A DNA stretch of 64,000 nt from Umezawaea beigongshangensis (GCF_016464305.1 NZ_JAEIOJ010000005.1:62001-126000), one strand, 5' to 3'. Shown: positions 1 to 8,057, numbered from the stretch's first letter. Program-made: numbers and translations. The notes: a model not told the origin generated them from the sequence alone.

Positions 1-2
1 GC

Positions 3-644
3 GAGACGCGCAGCAGCGCGGTCCAGTGGCGGCCCGCCGACCCGCTGACGCTGCTGTCGGAGGGCGCGACGAAGTTCGACCCGCCCGGCTACACCGACGC
101 GGCGCAGCGGCGGCAGCACCAGCTCGCGATCACCGGCCTGCTCGCCCCGAGCGCCGTGTTCACCGGCGACCTGCTGGGCTCGGACTTCCCCGAGGCGCGC
201 GATCCGGCCGTGGCCGTGGACGTCTACCGCGGCGACCTCGGCACCGACTCCGGCCGCGCGCAGTCGATCTTCTCCATCGACGAGTCCCTCGTCGAGGACG
301 GGCGGCTGGTGAAGGTCGCGCGGGTCAACCTGATGGCGGGGGAGTCCACGACGCTGGACGACGGCACCGTGGTCCGCTTCGACGGCGTCACCGACTGGGT
401 CTCCCTCCAGGTCTCCCACGACCCCACCCAGGTGTGGGTCCTGGTGTTCGCCGTGCTGATCGTCCTGGGGCTCGTGACGTCGCTGGTCGTGAAGCGCCGA
501 CGGGTCTGGGTCCGGGCTCGCCGAGGTGAGGACGGGCGTACCGTGGTCGAGGTCGGTGGCCTCGCCCGCACCGACCAGGCGGGGTACGGCGAGGAGTTCA
601 CGGGCTTGGCCCGAAGCGTGCTCAGCGGGAAAGAGGAGAGCTGA
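3..644 (+). CDS. resB: ResB, cytochrome c biogenesis protein (3' part)
   Basis: This is the last ~213 residues of a ResB/Ccs1-type protein, the membrane partner of the haem-delivering CcsB in System II cytochrome c maturation. The reading frame is open at the left edge, so the N-terminus lies outside the window. What is visible is a long extracytoplasmic stretch, one transmembrane helix (positions 432-491), and a basic cytoplasmic tail rich in Arg and Lys. The stop codon overlaps the ATG of ccsB by one base (TGATG), the usual resB-ccsB coupling. The family is assigned from the C-terminal layout plus the partner gene, and I am fairly sure of it. Confidence 0.85.
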   Translation, partial: ETRSSAVQWRPADPLTLLSEGATKFDPPGYTDAAQRRQHQLAITGLLAPSAVFTGDLLGSDFPEARDPAVAVDVYRGDLGTDSGRAQSIFSIDESLVEDGRLVKVARVNLMAGESTTLDDGTVVRFDGVTDWVSLQVSHDPTQVWVLVFAVLIVLGLVTSLVVKRRRVWVRARRGEDGRTVVEVGGLARTDQAGYGEEFTGLARSVLSGKEES

Positions 645-1627
645 TGCCGGTCAACGAGAGCCTGGCGACCTACAGCGACTGGACCTACTCCAGCGCCGTC
701 GTCGTCTACGTCGTCGCCACCGTGCTGTACCTGTCGGAGCAGGCGTTCGGCCGGGTGAGGGGACCGCGGGCGCGGGAGCGCGAACTCGTCGCCGCCGGAG
801 CGACCGGCTCGTCCGCGTCGACCGGTTCGGCCGGGAGCGCGCCGCCCGCCGCGACGCCGCCCGCCGAGCGGACGCGCGCCGAGCGGCTGGGCCGCATGGG
901 CGCCGCGCTGACGATCCTCGGAGTGCTGCTGCACCTGGCCTCGCTGGTGCTGCGCGGTGTCGCGACCGGCCGCGCGCCCTGGGGCAACATGTACGAGTAC
1001 GCGTCGCTGCTGTGCCTGTTCGCGGTGGTGACGTGGGTCGTGCTGATGCGGCAGTTCCCGGTCCGCAGGCTCGGCGCGTTCGTGCTCACGCCGGTCGTGA
1101 TCCTCATGTTCCTCGCCGGGACGGTGCTCTACTCGACCGCGGCCCCGGTGCAGCCCGCGCTCCAGTCGTACTGGCTGGTCATCCACGTCTCGGTGATCTC
1201 CGCGGCCAGCGGCATCCTGCTGGTGCCCGGCGTCGCGAGCCTGCTCTACCTGGTGCGGTCCGCGCACGACCGCGAGCCGGGATCGTTCGCGAGGTTCGGC
1301 CCGAAGCTGCCGGAGGCGGCGGTCCTCGACCGCCTCGCCTACCGCACCACGGTCTTCGCCTTCCCGCTGTTCACCATCGGCATCATCTGCGGCGCGATCT
1401 GGGCCGAGGCCGCGTGGGGCCGCTTCTGGGGCTGGGACCCCAAGGAGACCGTGGCGTTCGTGTCGTGGGTCGTCTACGCGGCCTACCTGCACGCGCGGGC
1501 CACCGCCGGGTGGCGCGGCGCACCGGCCGCGTGGATCAACGCCTTCGGCTTCGTCCTGACCGTGTTCAACCTGTTCTTCATCAATCTGGTGGTGGCGGGG
1601 TTGCACTCCTACGCCAACGTGAGCTGA
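644..1627 (+). CDS. ccsB: CcsB/ResC haem-handling cytochrome c synthase subunit
   Basis: CcsB (ResC, CcsA family) carries haem across the membrane and, with ResB, attaches it to apocytochrome c outside the cell. The 327-residue protein has about eight hydrophobic helices and the tryptophan-rich haem motif WGWDPKE near residue 262, with conserved His residues in flanking helices. Residues 45-80 form an Ala/Ser/Arg-rich cytoplasmic loop longer than in Bacillus. The ATG overlaps the resB stop, so the two are translated together. This is the last gene of the maturation operon. Cytochromes of the aerobic chain are the expected clients, which fits the respiratory genes further along the window. Confidence 0.93.
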   Translation: MPVNESLATYSDWTYSSAVVVYVVATVLYLSEQAFGRVRGPRARERELVAAGATGSSASTGSAGSAPPAATPPAERTRAERLGRMGAALTILGVLLHLASLVLRGVATGRAPWGNMYEYASLLCLFAVVTWVVLMRQFPVRRLGAFVLTPVVILMFLAGTVLYSTAAPVQPALQSYWLVIHVSVISAASGILLVPGVASLLYLVRSAHDREPGSFARFGPKLPEAAVLDRLAYRTTVFAFPLFTIGIICGAIWAEAAWGRFWGWDPKETVAFVSWVVYAAYLHARATAGWRGAPAAWINAFGFVLTVFNLFFINLVVAGLHSYANVS

Positions 1628-1703
1628 CTTCCGCTCTTCCGGAGGCCCCGCACCACGGATGATCTGCGTTTTCCCCCTTCCGGGCGAGAAGACCCCGGTG
1701 CGA

Positions 1704-1729
1704 GGAACCCGGCAGCGCCGACTACCGTC
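1704..1729 (+). promoter_or_regulatory. Candidate ECF-sigma (SigE-type) promoter
   Basis: GGAACC at 1704-1709 and CGTC at 1726-1729 are separated by 16 nt. This matches the actinobacterial ECF SigE/SigR-like pattern GGAAC-N16/17-CGT. It lies about 55 nt before the GTG of the MinD/ParA-like gene. It suggests envelope- or oxidative-stress control of that gene, from sequence match only. Confidence 0.45.
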
Positions 1730-1783
1730 GAACACCGGGGGTCGGGGCGGTCTCGATCCGCATGCTCAGGGAGGTCTCCAGCG

Positions 1784-3268
1784 GTGACTGGTCGCTACGA
1801 GGAGCCTGAGCCGCGGCACAACGTGTCATGGCAGCAACCCGCCGGGGCGGACACCCAGAACGCCGGGGCGGAATCGGGACAGCAGCAGTACGTCGAGCCG
1901 GAGACGGTGTTCATCGACCCGGTCAGCTCGGGTCCGCTTCCGGTCGGCGGTGGGCCGTCCGGCCCGCACCCGGTGAGCGGCGGCGCGTCGGGTCCGCACC
2001 CGGTGCCGGGCGCGCAGTCGGGGCCGTACCAGGTGCCCGGCAACCAGTCGGGCCCGCACCCGGTCCCGGGCAACCAGTCGGGGGCCCACCAGGTCTCCGG
2101 CGGCCAGTCCGGCGCCTACCAGGTGAGCGGTGGCCAGTCGGGGGCCTACCAGGTCGGTGGCGGTCAGTCCGGCGCCTACCAGGTGAGCGGCGGTCCGTCC
2201 GGGGCCCACCAGGTCGGTGGCGGTCAGTCCGGGCCGTACCAGACCGGCTACCAGGGTGCGGCGCACCAGTTCCAGGGCCCGTTCCCCAACAACTTCCCGC
2301 AGACGTCGCCGGGACAGCCGCCGAAGCTGCCGCAGCAGCGCCCCGAGCAGGCGTCGGCGCAGGACATGTCCTCGCAGCGTCTGATCAAGCAGGACAAGCG
2401 ACCGCCGTCGTCGGGCTGGCGCAAGACCCTGCACGCCCTGACCGGTGGCCTGATCAACCTCGGCGAGAGCCCGGCGGACGTGCGCCGCCGCGAGCTGATC
2501 GGGCGGATCAACCAGCCGCTGCGCGGGTGCTACAAGATCGCGATGCTGAGCCTGAAGGGCGGCGTCGGCAAGACGACGACCACGATCACGCTCGGCTCCA
2601 CGTTCTCGTCGCTGCGCGGTGACCGGGTCATCGCGGTCGACGCGAACCCGGACCGCGGCACGCTGGCGCTGAAGGTGCCCAGGGAGACCACGGCGACCGT
2701 GCGGCACCTGCTGCGCGACGTCTCGCGGGTCACCAAGTACAGCGACGTCCGCGCGTACACCTCGCAGAGCCCCAGCCGGCTGGAGATCCTCGCCAGCGAG
2801 CAGGACCCGGCGGTGTCCGAGGCGTTCAGCGACCAGGACTACCTGCGCACGGTGGCGCTGCTGGAGCACTTCTACAACATCGTGCTCACCGACTGCGGCA
2901 CCGGGCTCATGCACTCGGCCATGAAGGGCGTGCTGGACCAGGCGGACTCGCTGGTGCTCGTGTCGTCGGGCTCGGTGGACGGCGCGCAGACGTCGGCGGC
3001 CACCCTGGACTGGCTGGACGCCCACGGCTACCGCGACCTCGTGGCGAAGTCCGTGGCGGTCATCAACTCGGTGCGTCCCGGCTCGGGCAAGGTCGACCTC
3101 GACAAGCTCGCGGCGCACTTCGCCTCGCGCTGCCGCGCCGTGGTCAAGATCCCGTTCGACCCGCACCTGGAGGAGGGCGCGGAGATCGAGCTCGACAAGC
3201 TCGCGCCGGACACCAGGCTCGCGCTGCTGGAGCTCGCCGCCACCGTCGCGGACGACTTCCCCAGCTAG
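1784..3268 (+). CDS. MinD/ParA-like ATPase with N-terminal 10-residue repeats
   Basis: A 494-residue protein with two parts. Residues 1-210 are low-complexity, including ten perfect-length 10-residue repeats (residues 51-150, units like AYQVSGGQSG). Residues 250-494 are a SIMIBI-class ATPase with the deviant Walker A KGGVGKTTT (258-266) and an AVDANPDRG motif like MinD/ParA proteins. The domain layout, a Pro/Gly/Gln-rich head on a ParA-like ATPase, resembles ESX-associated EspI-type proteins of mycobacteria, but no ESX genes are adjacent, so the role (positioning, secretion or partition) is open. GTG start with GGAGG seven bases upstream (GGGAGGT). It stands alone between a putative ECF promoter and a strong terminator. 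Confidence 0.8.
   Translation: MTGRYEEPEPRHNVSWQQPAGADTQNAGAESGQQQYVEPETVFIDPVSSGPLPVGGGPSGPHPVSGGASGPHPVPGAQSGPYQVPGNQSGPHPVPGNQSGAHQVSGGQSGAYQVSGGQSGAYQVGGGQSGAYQVSGGPSGAHQVGGGQSGPYQTGYQGAAHQFQGPFPNNFPQTSPGQPPKLPQQRPEQASAQDMSSQRLIKQDKRPPSSGWRKTLHALTGGLINLGESPADVRRRELIGRINQPLRGCYKIAMLSLKGGVGKTTTTITLGSTFSSLRGDRVIAVDANPDRGTLALKVPRETTATVRHLLRDVSRVTKYSDVRAYTSQSPSRLEILASEQDPAVSEAFSDQDYLRTVALLEHFYNIVLTDCGTGLMHSAMKGVLDQADSLVLVSSGSVDGAQTSAATLDWLDAHGYRDLVAKSVAVINSVRPGSGKVDLDKLAAHFASRCRAVVKIPFDPHLEEGAEIELDKLAPDTRLALLELAATVADDFPS
1934..2233 (+). repeat. In-frame tandem repeat, ten units of 30 bp
   Basis: Ten consecutive 30-bp units encode residues 51-150 of the MinD/ParA-like protein. Every unit keeps the pattern P/A-H/Y-P/Q-V-x-G-G/N-x-S-G. 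The later units (from about 2084) are most alike at nucleotide level, as expected for recent slippage or unequal crossing-over. The head is therefore likely to vary in length between strains. Confidence 0.9.
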
Positions 3269-3276
3269 GTCCCGGC

Positions 3277-3302
3277 CGCCCGCCGCGATGTCGCGGCGGG
3301 CG
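3277..3302. terminator. Bidirectional hairpin terminator
   Basis: A perfect 12-bp inverted repeat (3277-3288 with 3291-3302) sits between the converging ParA-like and PPOX genes. There is no T-run, as is common for actinobacterial terminators. Confidence 0.75.
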
Positions 3303-3314
3303 GGCGCGACCGGT

Positions 3315-3710
3315 TCAGCCGCGCGGGGTGTGCAGCTTGTCGACGCTGATGACCAGCACGACGCGCTGCTGCTCCCGGCCGCCGAACCACGGGTAGGGGC
3401 GCCCCAGGTACTTGTGGGCCAGCTCGTCGACGTGCTTGTCGGCACCGTCGGTCGTGGACGAGACGACCCGGCCGCGGACCGCCCAGTAGCGCGCGGGCGA
3501 GGTCGGGTCCGCGATGGCCGCGGCGACCCGCGGGTCGCGTTCGACGTTGCGGACCTTCTGGTGGGTGAGCACCGTGTTGACGACGACGTTCTCCCCGTCC
3601 GTGTCGACCCAGGTCTCGGTGATCTGGGGCGATCCGTCGGGCATGAGGGTCGTCAGGAAGCAGAGGGCGGGCGAGCGCAGGACGTCGAGCAGATCATCGG
3701 GTAGTGCCAC
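3315..3710 (-). CDS. PPOX-class F420-dependent oxidoreductase
   Basis: A 131-residue split-barrel flavin/F420-binding protein of the pyridoxamine-5'-phosphate oxidase superfamily. The family signature is visible as LTTLMPDGSPQITETWVDTD near the N-terminus and NVERDPRVAAAIADP in the middle. Relatives reduce their substrates with F420H2 or flavin; the substrate cannot be told from sequence. The GTG at 3710 is chosen because AGGAAGAGG lies upstream and homologous proteins start at this point; a longer frame reading into the tetR gene is possible. It overlaps the 3' end of the TetR gene by 17 bases, so the regulator and enzyme are co-transcribed. Confidence 0.85.
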   Translation of the reverse strand: MALPDDLLDVLRSPALCFLTTLMPDGSPQITETWVDTDGENVVVNTVLTHQKVRNVERDPRVAAAIADPTSPARYWAVRGRVVSSTTDGADKHVDELAHKYLGRPYPWFGGREQQRVVLVISVDKLHTPRG

Positions 3711-4359
3711 GGGGGACGACCTCTTCCTCGGGTGTTGCTGACGGAACGCCGTAGAGGCGGTCGATGACGTCCTCGTCCGGTTGCTCACCGGCGAGTTCGG
3801 CGTGGCGGAGCCCGGCGAGCGCCACGGCCAGGGCCCGTCGCCACAGGTTCGGGTCGATCTTCCGGGCGGCGTCCATCACCGCGCCGACCATGAGGTGCAC
3901 GGCGACCAGGTCGCCCGGTACCACCCCGGCGGGCAGTCGACCGGCGCGAACGGCCCGCTCGACCAGTTCCGCCACGAGCGGTGTTATCCGGGCGCGTCCC
4001 CGCTGCACGAGCTCCGAGGACTGGTTCCCCCTGCGCAGCAGTTCGCCGAGCGCGCGGTCGTCGACCTCCAGTTCGAACTGCCGCGTCATGAACCGGGTGA
4101 TGCCCTCCCACGGGTCCTCGGCCCGGCACGCCTGCCGGGCGAGTTCGACCACGGTGTCGACGTGCTCGGCGAACAGGGCGTCCACGAGGTCCGACCGCTC
4201 GGGGAACCGGCGGTACACGGTGCCCGTGCCGGTCCCGGCCGCGCGAGCGATCTCCTCGTAGGACACGTCCAGCCCCTCACGGGCCATCAGCTCGCGAGCC
4301 GTGCGCAGCAGGAGTTGCCGGTTGCGCTCAGCGTCGCGGCGCAGAGGACGTTCTTCCAC
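3694..4359 (-). CDS. TetR family transcriptional regulator
   Basis: A 221-residue TetR repressor. The N-terminal helix-turn-helix (residues ~25-65) contains the typical TVYRRFPERSDLVDALF recognition and linker segment. The C-terminal ligand domain belongs to the group with Leu- and Ala-rich helices and has no recognisable ligand signature. It is divergent from an epoxide hydrolase gene and co-directional with the overlapping PPOX gene. It therefore probably represses both transcripts through a palindrome in the 95-bp intergenic region. An epoxide or aromatic inducer is a reasonable guess, not shown. Confidence 0.9.
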   Translation of the reverse strand: MEERPLRRDAERNRQLLLRTARELMAREGLDVSYEEIARAAGTGTGTVYRRFPERSDLVDALFAEHVDTVVELARQACRAEDPWEGITRFMTRQFELEVDDRALGELLRRGNQSSELVQRGRARITPLVAELVERAVRAGRLPAGVVPGDLVAVHLMVGAVMDAARKIDPNLWRRALAVALAGLRHAELAGEQPDEDVIDRLYGVPSATPEEEVVPRGTTR

Positions 4360-4398
4360 GCGCCGAACCTAACAAGTGGACGAGTCCTTCTCAAGTTG

Positions 4399-4419
4399 AC
4401 AGAAGATTCCACTTTCTGT
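4399..4419. promoter_or_regulatory. Candidate TetR operator
   Basis: ACAGAA-N9-TTCTGT is a 21-bp perfect-arm palindrome between the divergent TetR and epoxide hydrolase genes. A second, overlapping inverted pair AAGTGGA (4374-4380) and TCCACTT (4408-4414) is also present. Either could be the TetR site. Confidence 0.5.
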
Positions 4420-4454
4420 TGCGATGTGCTGACCGACCACCTCCGGAGGGCCTC

Positions 4455-5597
4455 GTGCCACCACTGCCCACGACCGTCGAGCCGTTCCGCGTCGCGGTCG
4501 ACGACGGGGAGCTCGACCGGCTCGCCCGTCGCCTCGCCGACACGCGCTGGCCCGATCGGGAGACCGCCGCGGACCAGGGGCCCGAGCTGGACCGGGTGCG
4601 CGCGCTGTGCGAGTACTGGGCCACCGGCTACGACTGGCGGCGCTGCGAGCGGGAGATGAACGACATCGGCTCGTTCCGCACCGTCCTGGACGGCGTGGGC
4701 GTCCACTTCCTGCACGCCCGCTCGCCCGAGCCGACGGCGCTGCCCCTCCTGCTCTGCCACGGCTGGCCCGGCTCGGTGCTGGAGTTCCGGGACCTGATCG
4801 GCCCGCTGACGGACCCCGTCGCGCACGGCGGACGAGCGCAGGACGCGTTCCACGTCGTCGTGCCCTCGATGCCGGGGTTCGGCTTCTCCGACAAGCCGGT
4901 CACGACCGGCTGGGGGACCTCCCGGATCGCCGCCGCGTGGATCGAGCTGATGCGCCGCCTGGGCTACGAGGAGTGGGGAGCGCAGGGCGGGGACTGGGGC
5001 TCCGCCGTCGTGGAGGCGATCAGTCGCACGGCTCCGGCGGGATTCCGCGGCATGCACGTCAACCTGCCGCTCGTGTTCCCCACCGAGCGCGAGGTGGCCG
5101 AGGCGACGCCCGACGAGCAGCGCATGATCGAGAGGGCGCAGCGCTACCGGTCCGTCCTGGACGGCTACGCGCGGGAGCAGTCCACGCGACCGCAGACGAT
5201 CGGCTACTCCCTCGCCGACTCGCCCGCCGGGCTGGCCGCCTGGATCTACACGCTCTTCCAGGACGTCGCCGACGGCGACCCCGAAGTGGTCGTCGGCCGC
5301 GACGAGATCCTCGACGACGTGATGATGTACTGGCTGCCCAACGCGGGGGCCTCGTCGGCGCGGCTGTACTGGGAGGCGAGCCGCGAGTCGCAGGCGCCGT
5401 CCGGGCCGAACCCCACGCCCGCCGGGTTCAGCGTCTTCCCCGGCGAGGCCGTGCAGGCGTCACGCCGGTGGATCGAGCGGCGGTACACCGACGTCCGGCA
5501 CTACCGGCAGCTGGACCGGGGCGGGCACTTCGCCGCGCTCGAACAGCCCGCCGTCCTGACGGAGGAGATCCGGGAGACCTTCCGCTCCCTGCGCTGA
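4455..5597 (+). CDS. Epoxide hydrolase (EphB/microsomal type, alpha/beta fold)
   Basis: A 380-residue alpha/beta-hydrolase with the N-terminal epoxide hydrolase region (residues ~7-115) typical of the microsomal/EPHX1 family. Oxyanion motif HGWPGS is at 102-107, the nucleophile is Asp180 in GGDWGS, and the catalytic His is in DRGGHFAALEQP (His358). The protein opens epoxides to diols. The GTG at 4455 follows GGAGGG by five bases; a longer start at 4419 would overlap the operator region and is less likely. It is divergent from the TetR gene and ends in a 22-bp hairpin. Probably a detoxification enzyme induced through TetR. Confidence 0.9.
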   Translation: MPPLPTTVEPFRVAVDDGELDRLARRLADTRWPDRETAADQGPELDRVRALCEYWATGYDWRRCEREMNDIGSFRTVLDGVGVHFLHARSPEPTALPLLLCHGWPGSVLEFRDLIGPLTDPVAHGGRAQDAFHVVVPSMPGFGFSDKPVTTGWGTSRIAAAWIELMRRLGYEEWGAQGGDWGSAVVEAISRTAPAGFRGMHVNLPLVFPTEREVAEATPDEQRMIERAQRYRSVLDGYAREQSTRPQTIGYSLADSPAGLAAWIYTLFQDVADGDPEVVVGRDEILDDVMMYWLPNAGASSARLYWEASRESQAPSGPNPTPAGFSVFPGEAVQASRRWIERRYTDVRHYRQLDRGGHFAALEQPAVLTEEIRETFRSLR

Positions 5598-5600
5598 CCC

Positions 5601-5647
5601 CGTCCGGCCCCGCGGTGCTCTCGACGAGAGCGCCGCGGGGCCGGACG
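5601..5647. terminator. Bidirectional hairpin terminator
   Basis: A near-perfect 22-bp stem (5601-5622 with 5626-5647, one G-T wobble) with a three-base loop lies between the convergent epoxide hydrolase gene and the small membrane protein gene. Confidence 0.85.
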
Positions 5648-5651
5648 CGCG

Positions 5652-5834
5652 TCAGGAGCCCTTGCCCTCCTCGGACTCGGGCTTGGGCTCCCCGAGGGAG
5701 CGGAGGAACTCGGGGTCGTCGTCCGGCGCGATCACCGGTCGGCGGGGTGCGAGTTCGAGTCGCTGCGGTCCGAACGCGCGCCACAGCAGGAACGCCACGG
5801 TGAGCGCGCCGATCGCCGCGAGCAAGTACAGCAA
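5652..5834 (-). CDS. Small single-pass membrane protein, unknown function
   Basis: About 60 residues: one N-terminal hydrophobic helix (LLYLLAAIGALTVAFLLW), then a charged tail ending PESEEGKGS. I do not recognise a named family. The start is uncertain. The TTG at 5834 has an excellent ribosome-binding site (GAGGAGG, eight bases away), whereas the GTG at 5855 that gives seven more residues has none, so the TTG is preferred. It runs towards the terminator of the epoxide hydrolase and is followed upstream by bldC on the same strand. Confidence 0.65.
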   Translation of the reverse strand: MLYLLAAIGALTVAFLLWRAFGPQRLELAPRRPVIAPDDDPEFLRSLGEPKPESEEGKGS

Positions 5835-5892
5835 TGTGGCCACCTCCTCTGTCACGAGATTACGCGCGACAGCCCGTGACGGGTTCAGAGGT

Positions 5893-6123
5893 TCAGTGGC
5901 GAACCGGTTCGGTCGCCTCGGTCGTCAACTCCGACAGCAGCGCCTGCACCTCGGACTCCCTGAACCGGCGGTGCCCGCCCGGGGTGCGGATGGAGCCGAT
6001 CCGGCCCGCCGTCGCCCAGCGGGTGACGGTCTTGGGGTCCACGCGGAAGAGGCTGGCCACCTCCCCCGGCGTGAGCAGTCTCTCTCCGGTGTTCTGACGG
6101 GTTGCCTGCACGGACGCGGTCAC
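5893..6123 (-). CDS. bldC: BldC-type MerR-like DNA-binding regulator
   Basis: A 76-residue protein consisting almost entirely of a winged helix-turn-helix: LLTPGEVASLFRVDPKTVTR, then WATAGRIGSIRTPGGHRRFRE. This matches the BldC family of actinobacteria. In Streptomyces BldC (68 residues) binds direct repeats as head-to-tail oligomers and holds back sporulation genes during vegetative growth. The GTG at 6123 is preceded by GAGGAGG six bases upstream, so the longer frame reaching 6531 is not used. The presence of bldC points to a morphologically differentiating actinomycete. A divergent Lrp gene starts 144 bp away. Confidence 0.9.
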   Translation of the reverse strand: MTASVQATRQNTGERLLTPGEVASLFRVDPKTVTRWATAGRIGSIRTPGGHRRFRESEVQALLSELTTEATEPVRH

Positions 6124-6255
6124 GATCGTCCTCCTCAGATCCGACGTACCGGTCGCATCGTGGCATCTCACCCGTCGGGTACTCGAACGCTTGGGTGATG
6201 GTAAAGAGGGAGTAAGGGACGAAACACGCGCTTCGGACATGCGGGGTGATCCCAC

Positions 6256-6261
6256 TAGGCT
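6256..6261 (+). promoter_or_regulatory. -10 box of a leaderless promoter (lrp)
   Basis: TAGGCT ends six bases before the GTG at 6268, so transcription is expected to begin at the start codon itself. No ribosome-binding site is present. Confidence 0.6.
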
Positions 6262-6267
6262 GACCCG

Positions 6268-6735
6268 GTGGACGCACTCGACCGGCGGATCATCGCCGCA
6301 CTCCGGGTCAACGGCCGTGCCACCTACGCCGATCTCGGCAGGCAGGTCGGCCTGTCGGCCTCCGCCGTGCACGAGCGCGTGGGCAAGCTCGAATCCGCCG
6401 GGGTGATCGTCGGCTACCACGCCGTCGTGGACCCCAGCGCCGTCGGACTCGGGGTGACCGCGCTCATCGGCATCCACCCCACGGACACCGCGGACGACGA
6501 CGACGTGGCGACCGCGCTGGCCGAGCTGCACGAGGTCGAGTCGTGCTACCGCGTCGCCGGTGACGAGTCGTTCATCGTGAAGGTGCGGGTGACCACCGTG
6601 GACGACCTGGAGCGCGCTCTGGGCAGGCTGCGGCGCATCACCGGTGTCGCGCGCACCAGGACCACGGTCGTGCTGTCCACGCGGTTCGAGGGCAGGCCCA
6701 ACACGCTGGACGAGGACGCCGTCGCGGAGGCGTAA
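6268..6735 (+). CDS. Lrp/AsnC family regulator
   Basis: A 155-residue feast/famine regulator. The HTH covers residues ~2-60 (LDRRIIAALRVNGRATYADL, then VGLSASAVHERVGKLESAGV). The RAM effector-binding domain follows (GDESFIVKVRVTTVDDLERAL). Such proteins sense amino acids and often act on a neighbouring gene; candidates here are bldC (divergent) and the DUF4229 gene that starts 11 bp downstream. The GTG is probably the transcript 5' end. The ligand is unknown. Confidence 0.9.
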   Translation: MDALDRRIIAALRVNGRATYADLGRQVGLSASAVHERVGKLESAGVIVGYHAVVDPSAVGLGVTALIGIHPTDTADDDDVATALAELHEVESCYRVAGDESFIVKVRVTTVDDLERALGRLRRITGVARTRTTVVLSTRFEGRPNTLDEDAVAEA

Positions 6736-6738
6736 CCT
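6733..6738 (+). promoter_or_regulatory. -10 box of a leaderless promoter (DUF4229 gene)
   Basis: TAACCT overlaps the lrp stop codon and ends eight bases before the GTG at 6747. Confidence 0.5.
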
Positions 6739-6746
6739 GGGCGATC

Positions 6747-7022
6747 GTGCACCCGGGTCGAGATCTCACCCTGTACGTCCTGGCGCGGCTGGGCCTCGTC
6801 GCCCTCGTGACGGCGCTCCTCGTGCTGGTCAACGTGCCGCTGCTGGTCGCCCTCGCAGTCGGCGTGGTGGTCGCCCTGCCGCTGTCGCTGTTCCTGTTCA
6901 GGGGACTGCGCGCCCGCGTCGCGATCGGCCTGAACGAGCGCGGGGCCCAGCGCCGCGCCCAGCGGGAGGAGCTGCGGGCGCAGCTCCGCGGCGACCGCGG
7001 CAGGGGCGACGCCACCGGCTGA
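6747..7022 (+). CDS. DUF4229 small membrane protein
   Basis: A 91-residue protein with two hydrophobic helices (LGLVALVTALLVLVNVPLLV region and a second ending LPLSLFLFRGL) and a basic, Arg/Gln/Ala-rich C-terminal tail. This is the layout of the actinobacterial DUF4229 family, whose function is unknown. It lies 11 bp after lrp, with its own -10 box, and converges on the ADP-ribosylglycohydrolase gene. Confidence 0.75.
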   Translation: MHPGRDLTLYVLARLGLVALVTALLVLVNVPLLVALAVGVVVALPLSLFLFRGLRARVAIGLNERGAQRRAQREELRAQLRGDRGRGDATG

Positions 7023-7028
7023 CCCCGC

Positions 7029-8024
7029 TCAGAACGCCGCGGGAGCCAGCACGTCCAGCGCCTCGCGAGCCAGCCGCTCCACCGCGTCGCGCAGCTCCAG
7101 GCGGTCCAGCCAGTGCTGCGGCACGGTTCCGGCCCCGTCCCGCGCGCCCAGCAGGTTCCCGCAGATCGCCCCGGTCGAGTCGCTGTCCCCGCTGTGGTTG
7201 ACGGCCAGCACCAGACCGTCCGCGACGTCGTCCGCGACGAGCGCCGCGTGCAAGGAGATGGCGAGGGCCTCCTCGCCCACCCACCCCCCGCCGAGCCGGT
7301 CGGCGATCACCTCGGGAGTGGGACGTCCGTCACGCGTCATCTCGACCGCGCGGTCCAGCAGGACGAGCTGCTCCTGGTGGCCCTCCCACCGCACCAGCTC
7401 GGCCCGCGCCACGGCCGTGGCGTTCGGCAGGTCGTCGCCGTCGAGCAGCCGCCGGACCAGCACGGCGAGCACCCCGGCCGACAGGTAGCCGCTGGGGTGG
7501 CCGTGGGTCAGCGCCGCCACACCCGCGCCCAGCGCGAAGACCTCGCGCACGTCGGTGGACCACAGCGCGGCCGGTGCCGCGCGCATCACACCGCCGCAGC
7601 CCTTGGAGGTGTTGAGCCGGTTCGTCACCGTGCCGAACGTCGGGCGGCGCAGCGCGGTGAGGCAGGTGTTGCCCGGCGCGCGCAGCGAGTGCAGCTCCCG
7701 CTCGTGGATCAGCCAGCCGTCCGGCGTCACCTCGGGGCCGCCCTGGGTCTGCAACCAGCGGCCGTACGCGGCGCGCACCGCGAGCAGCGGGTCGACGCCG
7801 TGGCGACGGGCCAGCACGAGACCCTCCAGGGTGAACAGCGTCATCTGGGTGTCGTCGGTGATGGCGCCCGCGCGACCGAAGGCGGGAACGAGGTCGGTGA
7901 GACCGGCCGGGCCGTGCGCGGCGCGGATCGCGTCGATGCGGTCGAACTCGATCGGGGCTCCCAGCGCGTCGCCGACGGCACCGGCGAGGAGGAAGCCCGA
8001 GACCCTGTCGTGGAGGTTCGTCAC
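7029..8024 (-). CDS. ADP-ribosylglycohydrolase family protein
   Basis: A 331-residue all-helical (ADP-ribosyl)hydrolase of the DraG/ARH family. It removes ADP-ribose from proteins or related substrates using a two-magnesium site. Metal-binding motifs are intact: [13 protein letters not shown] (N-terminus), ITDDTQM (~residue 55) and [19 protein letters not shown] (~residue 275). No dinitrogenase reductase ADP-ribosyltransferase or toxin partner is nearby, so the substrate is open. It is divergent from the cysteine-synthase-like gene; only 33 bp separate the two starts. Confidence 0.9.
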   Translation of the reverse strand: MTNLHDRVSGFLLAGAVGDALGAPIEFDRIDAIRAAHGPAGLTDLVPAFGRAGAITDDTQMTLFTLEGLVLARRHGVDPLLAVRAAYGRWLQTQGGPEVTPDGWLIHERELHSLRAPGNTCLTALRRPTFGTVTNRLNTSKGCGGVMRAAPAALWSTDVREVFALGAGVAALTHGHPSGYLSAGVLAVLVRRLLDGDDLPNATAVARAELVRWEGHQEQLVLLDRAVEMTRDGRPTPEVIADRLGGGWVGEEALAISLHAALVADDVADGLVLAVNHSGDSDSTGAICGNLLGARDGAGTVPQHWLDRLELRDAVERLAREALDVLAPAAF

Positions 8025-8046
8025 GGCTGGTCAGTCTGGTCGAAGT

Positions 8047-8052
8047 TAGGGT
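8047..8052 (+). promoter_or_regulatory. -10 box of a leaderless promoter (cysK2-like gene)
   Basis: TAGGGT ends five bases before the GTG at 8058; no ribosome-binding site is seen. Confidence 0.5.
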
Positions 8053-8057
8053 GCGGC

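Noticed and set aside
1826-3445. Long minus-strand frame opposite the ParA-like gene
   Set aside because: It is the antisense of the repeat-rich ATPase gene, full of Arg/Leu/Val repeats mirrored from the coding strand; no domain or start signal.
5893-6531. A 212-residue version of the BldC protein
   Set aside because: The extra N-terminal part is antisense to the Lrp gene. The GTG at 6123 has an ideal ribosome-binding site and gives the normal family length.
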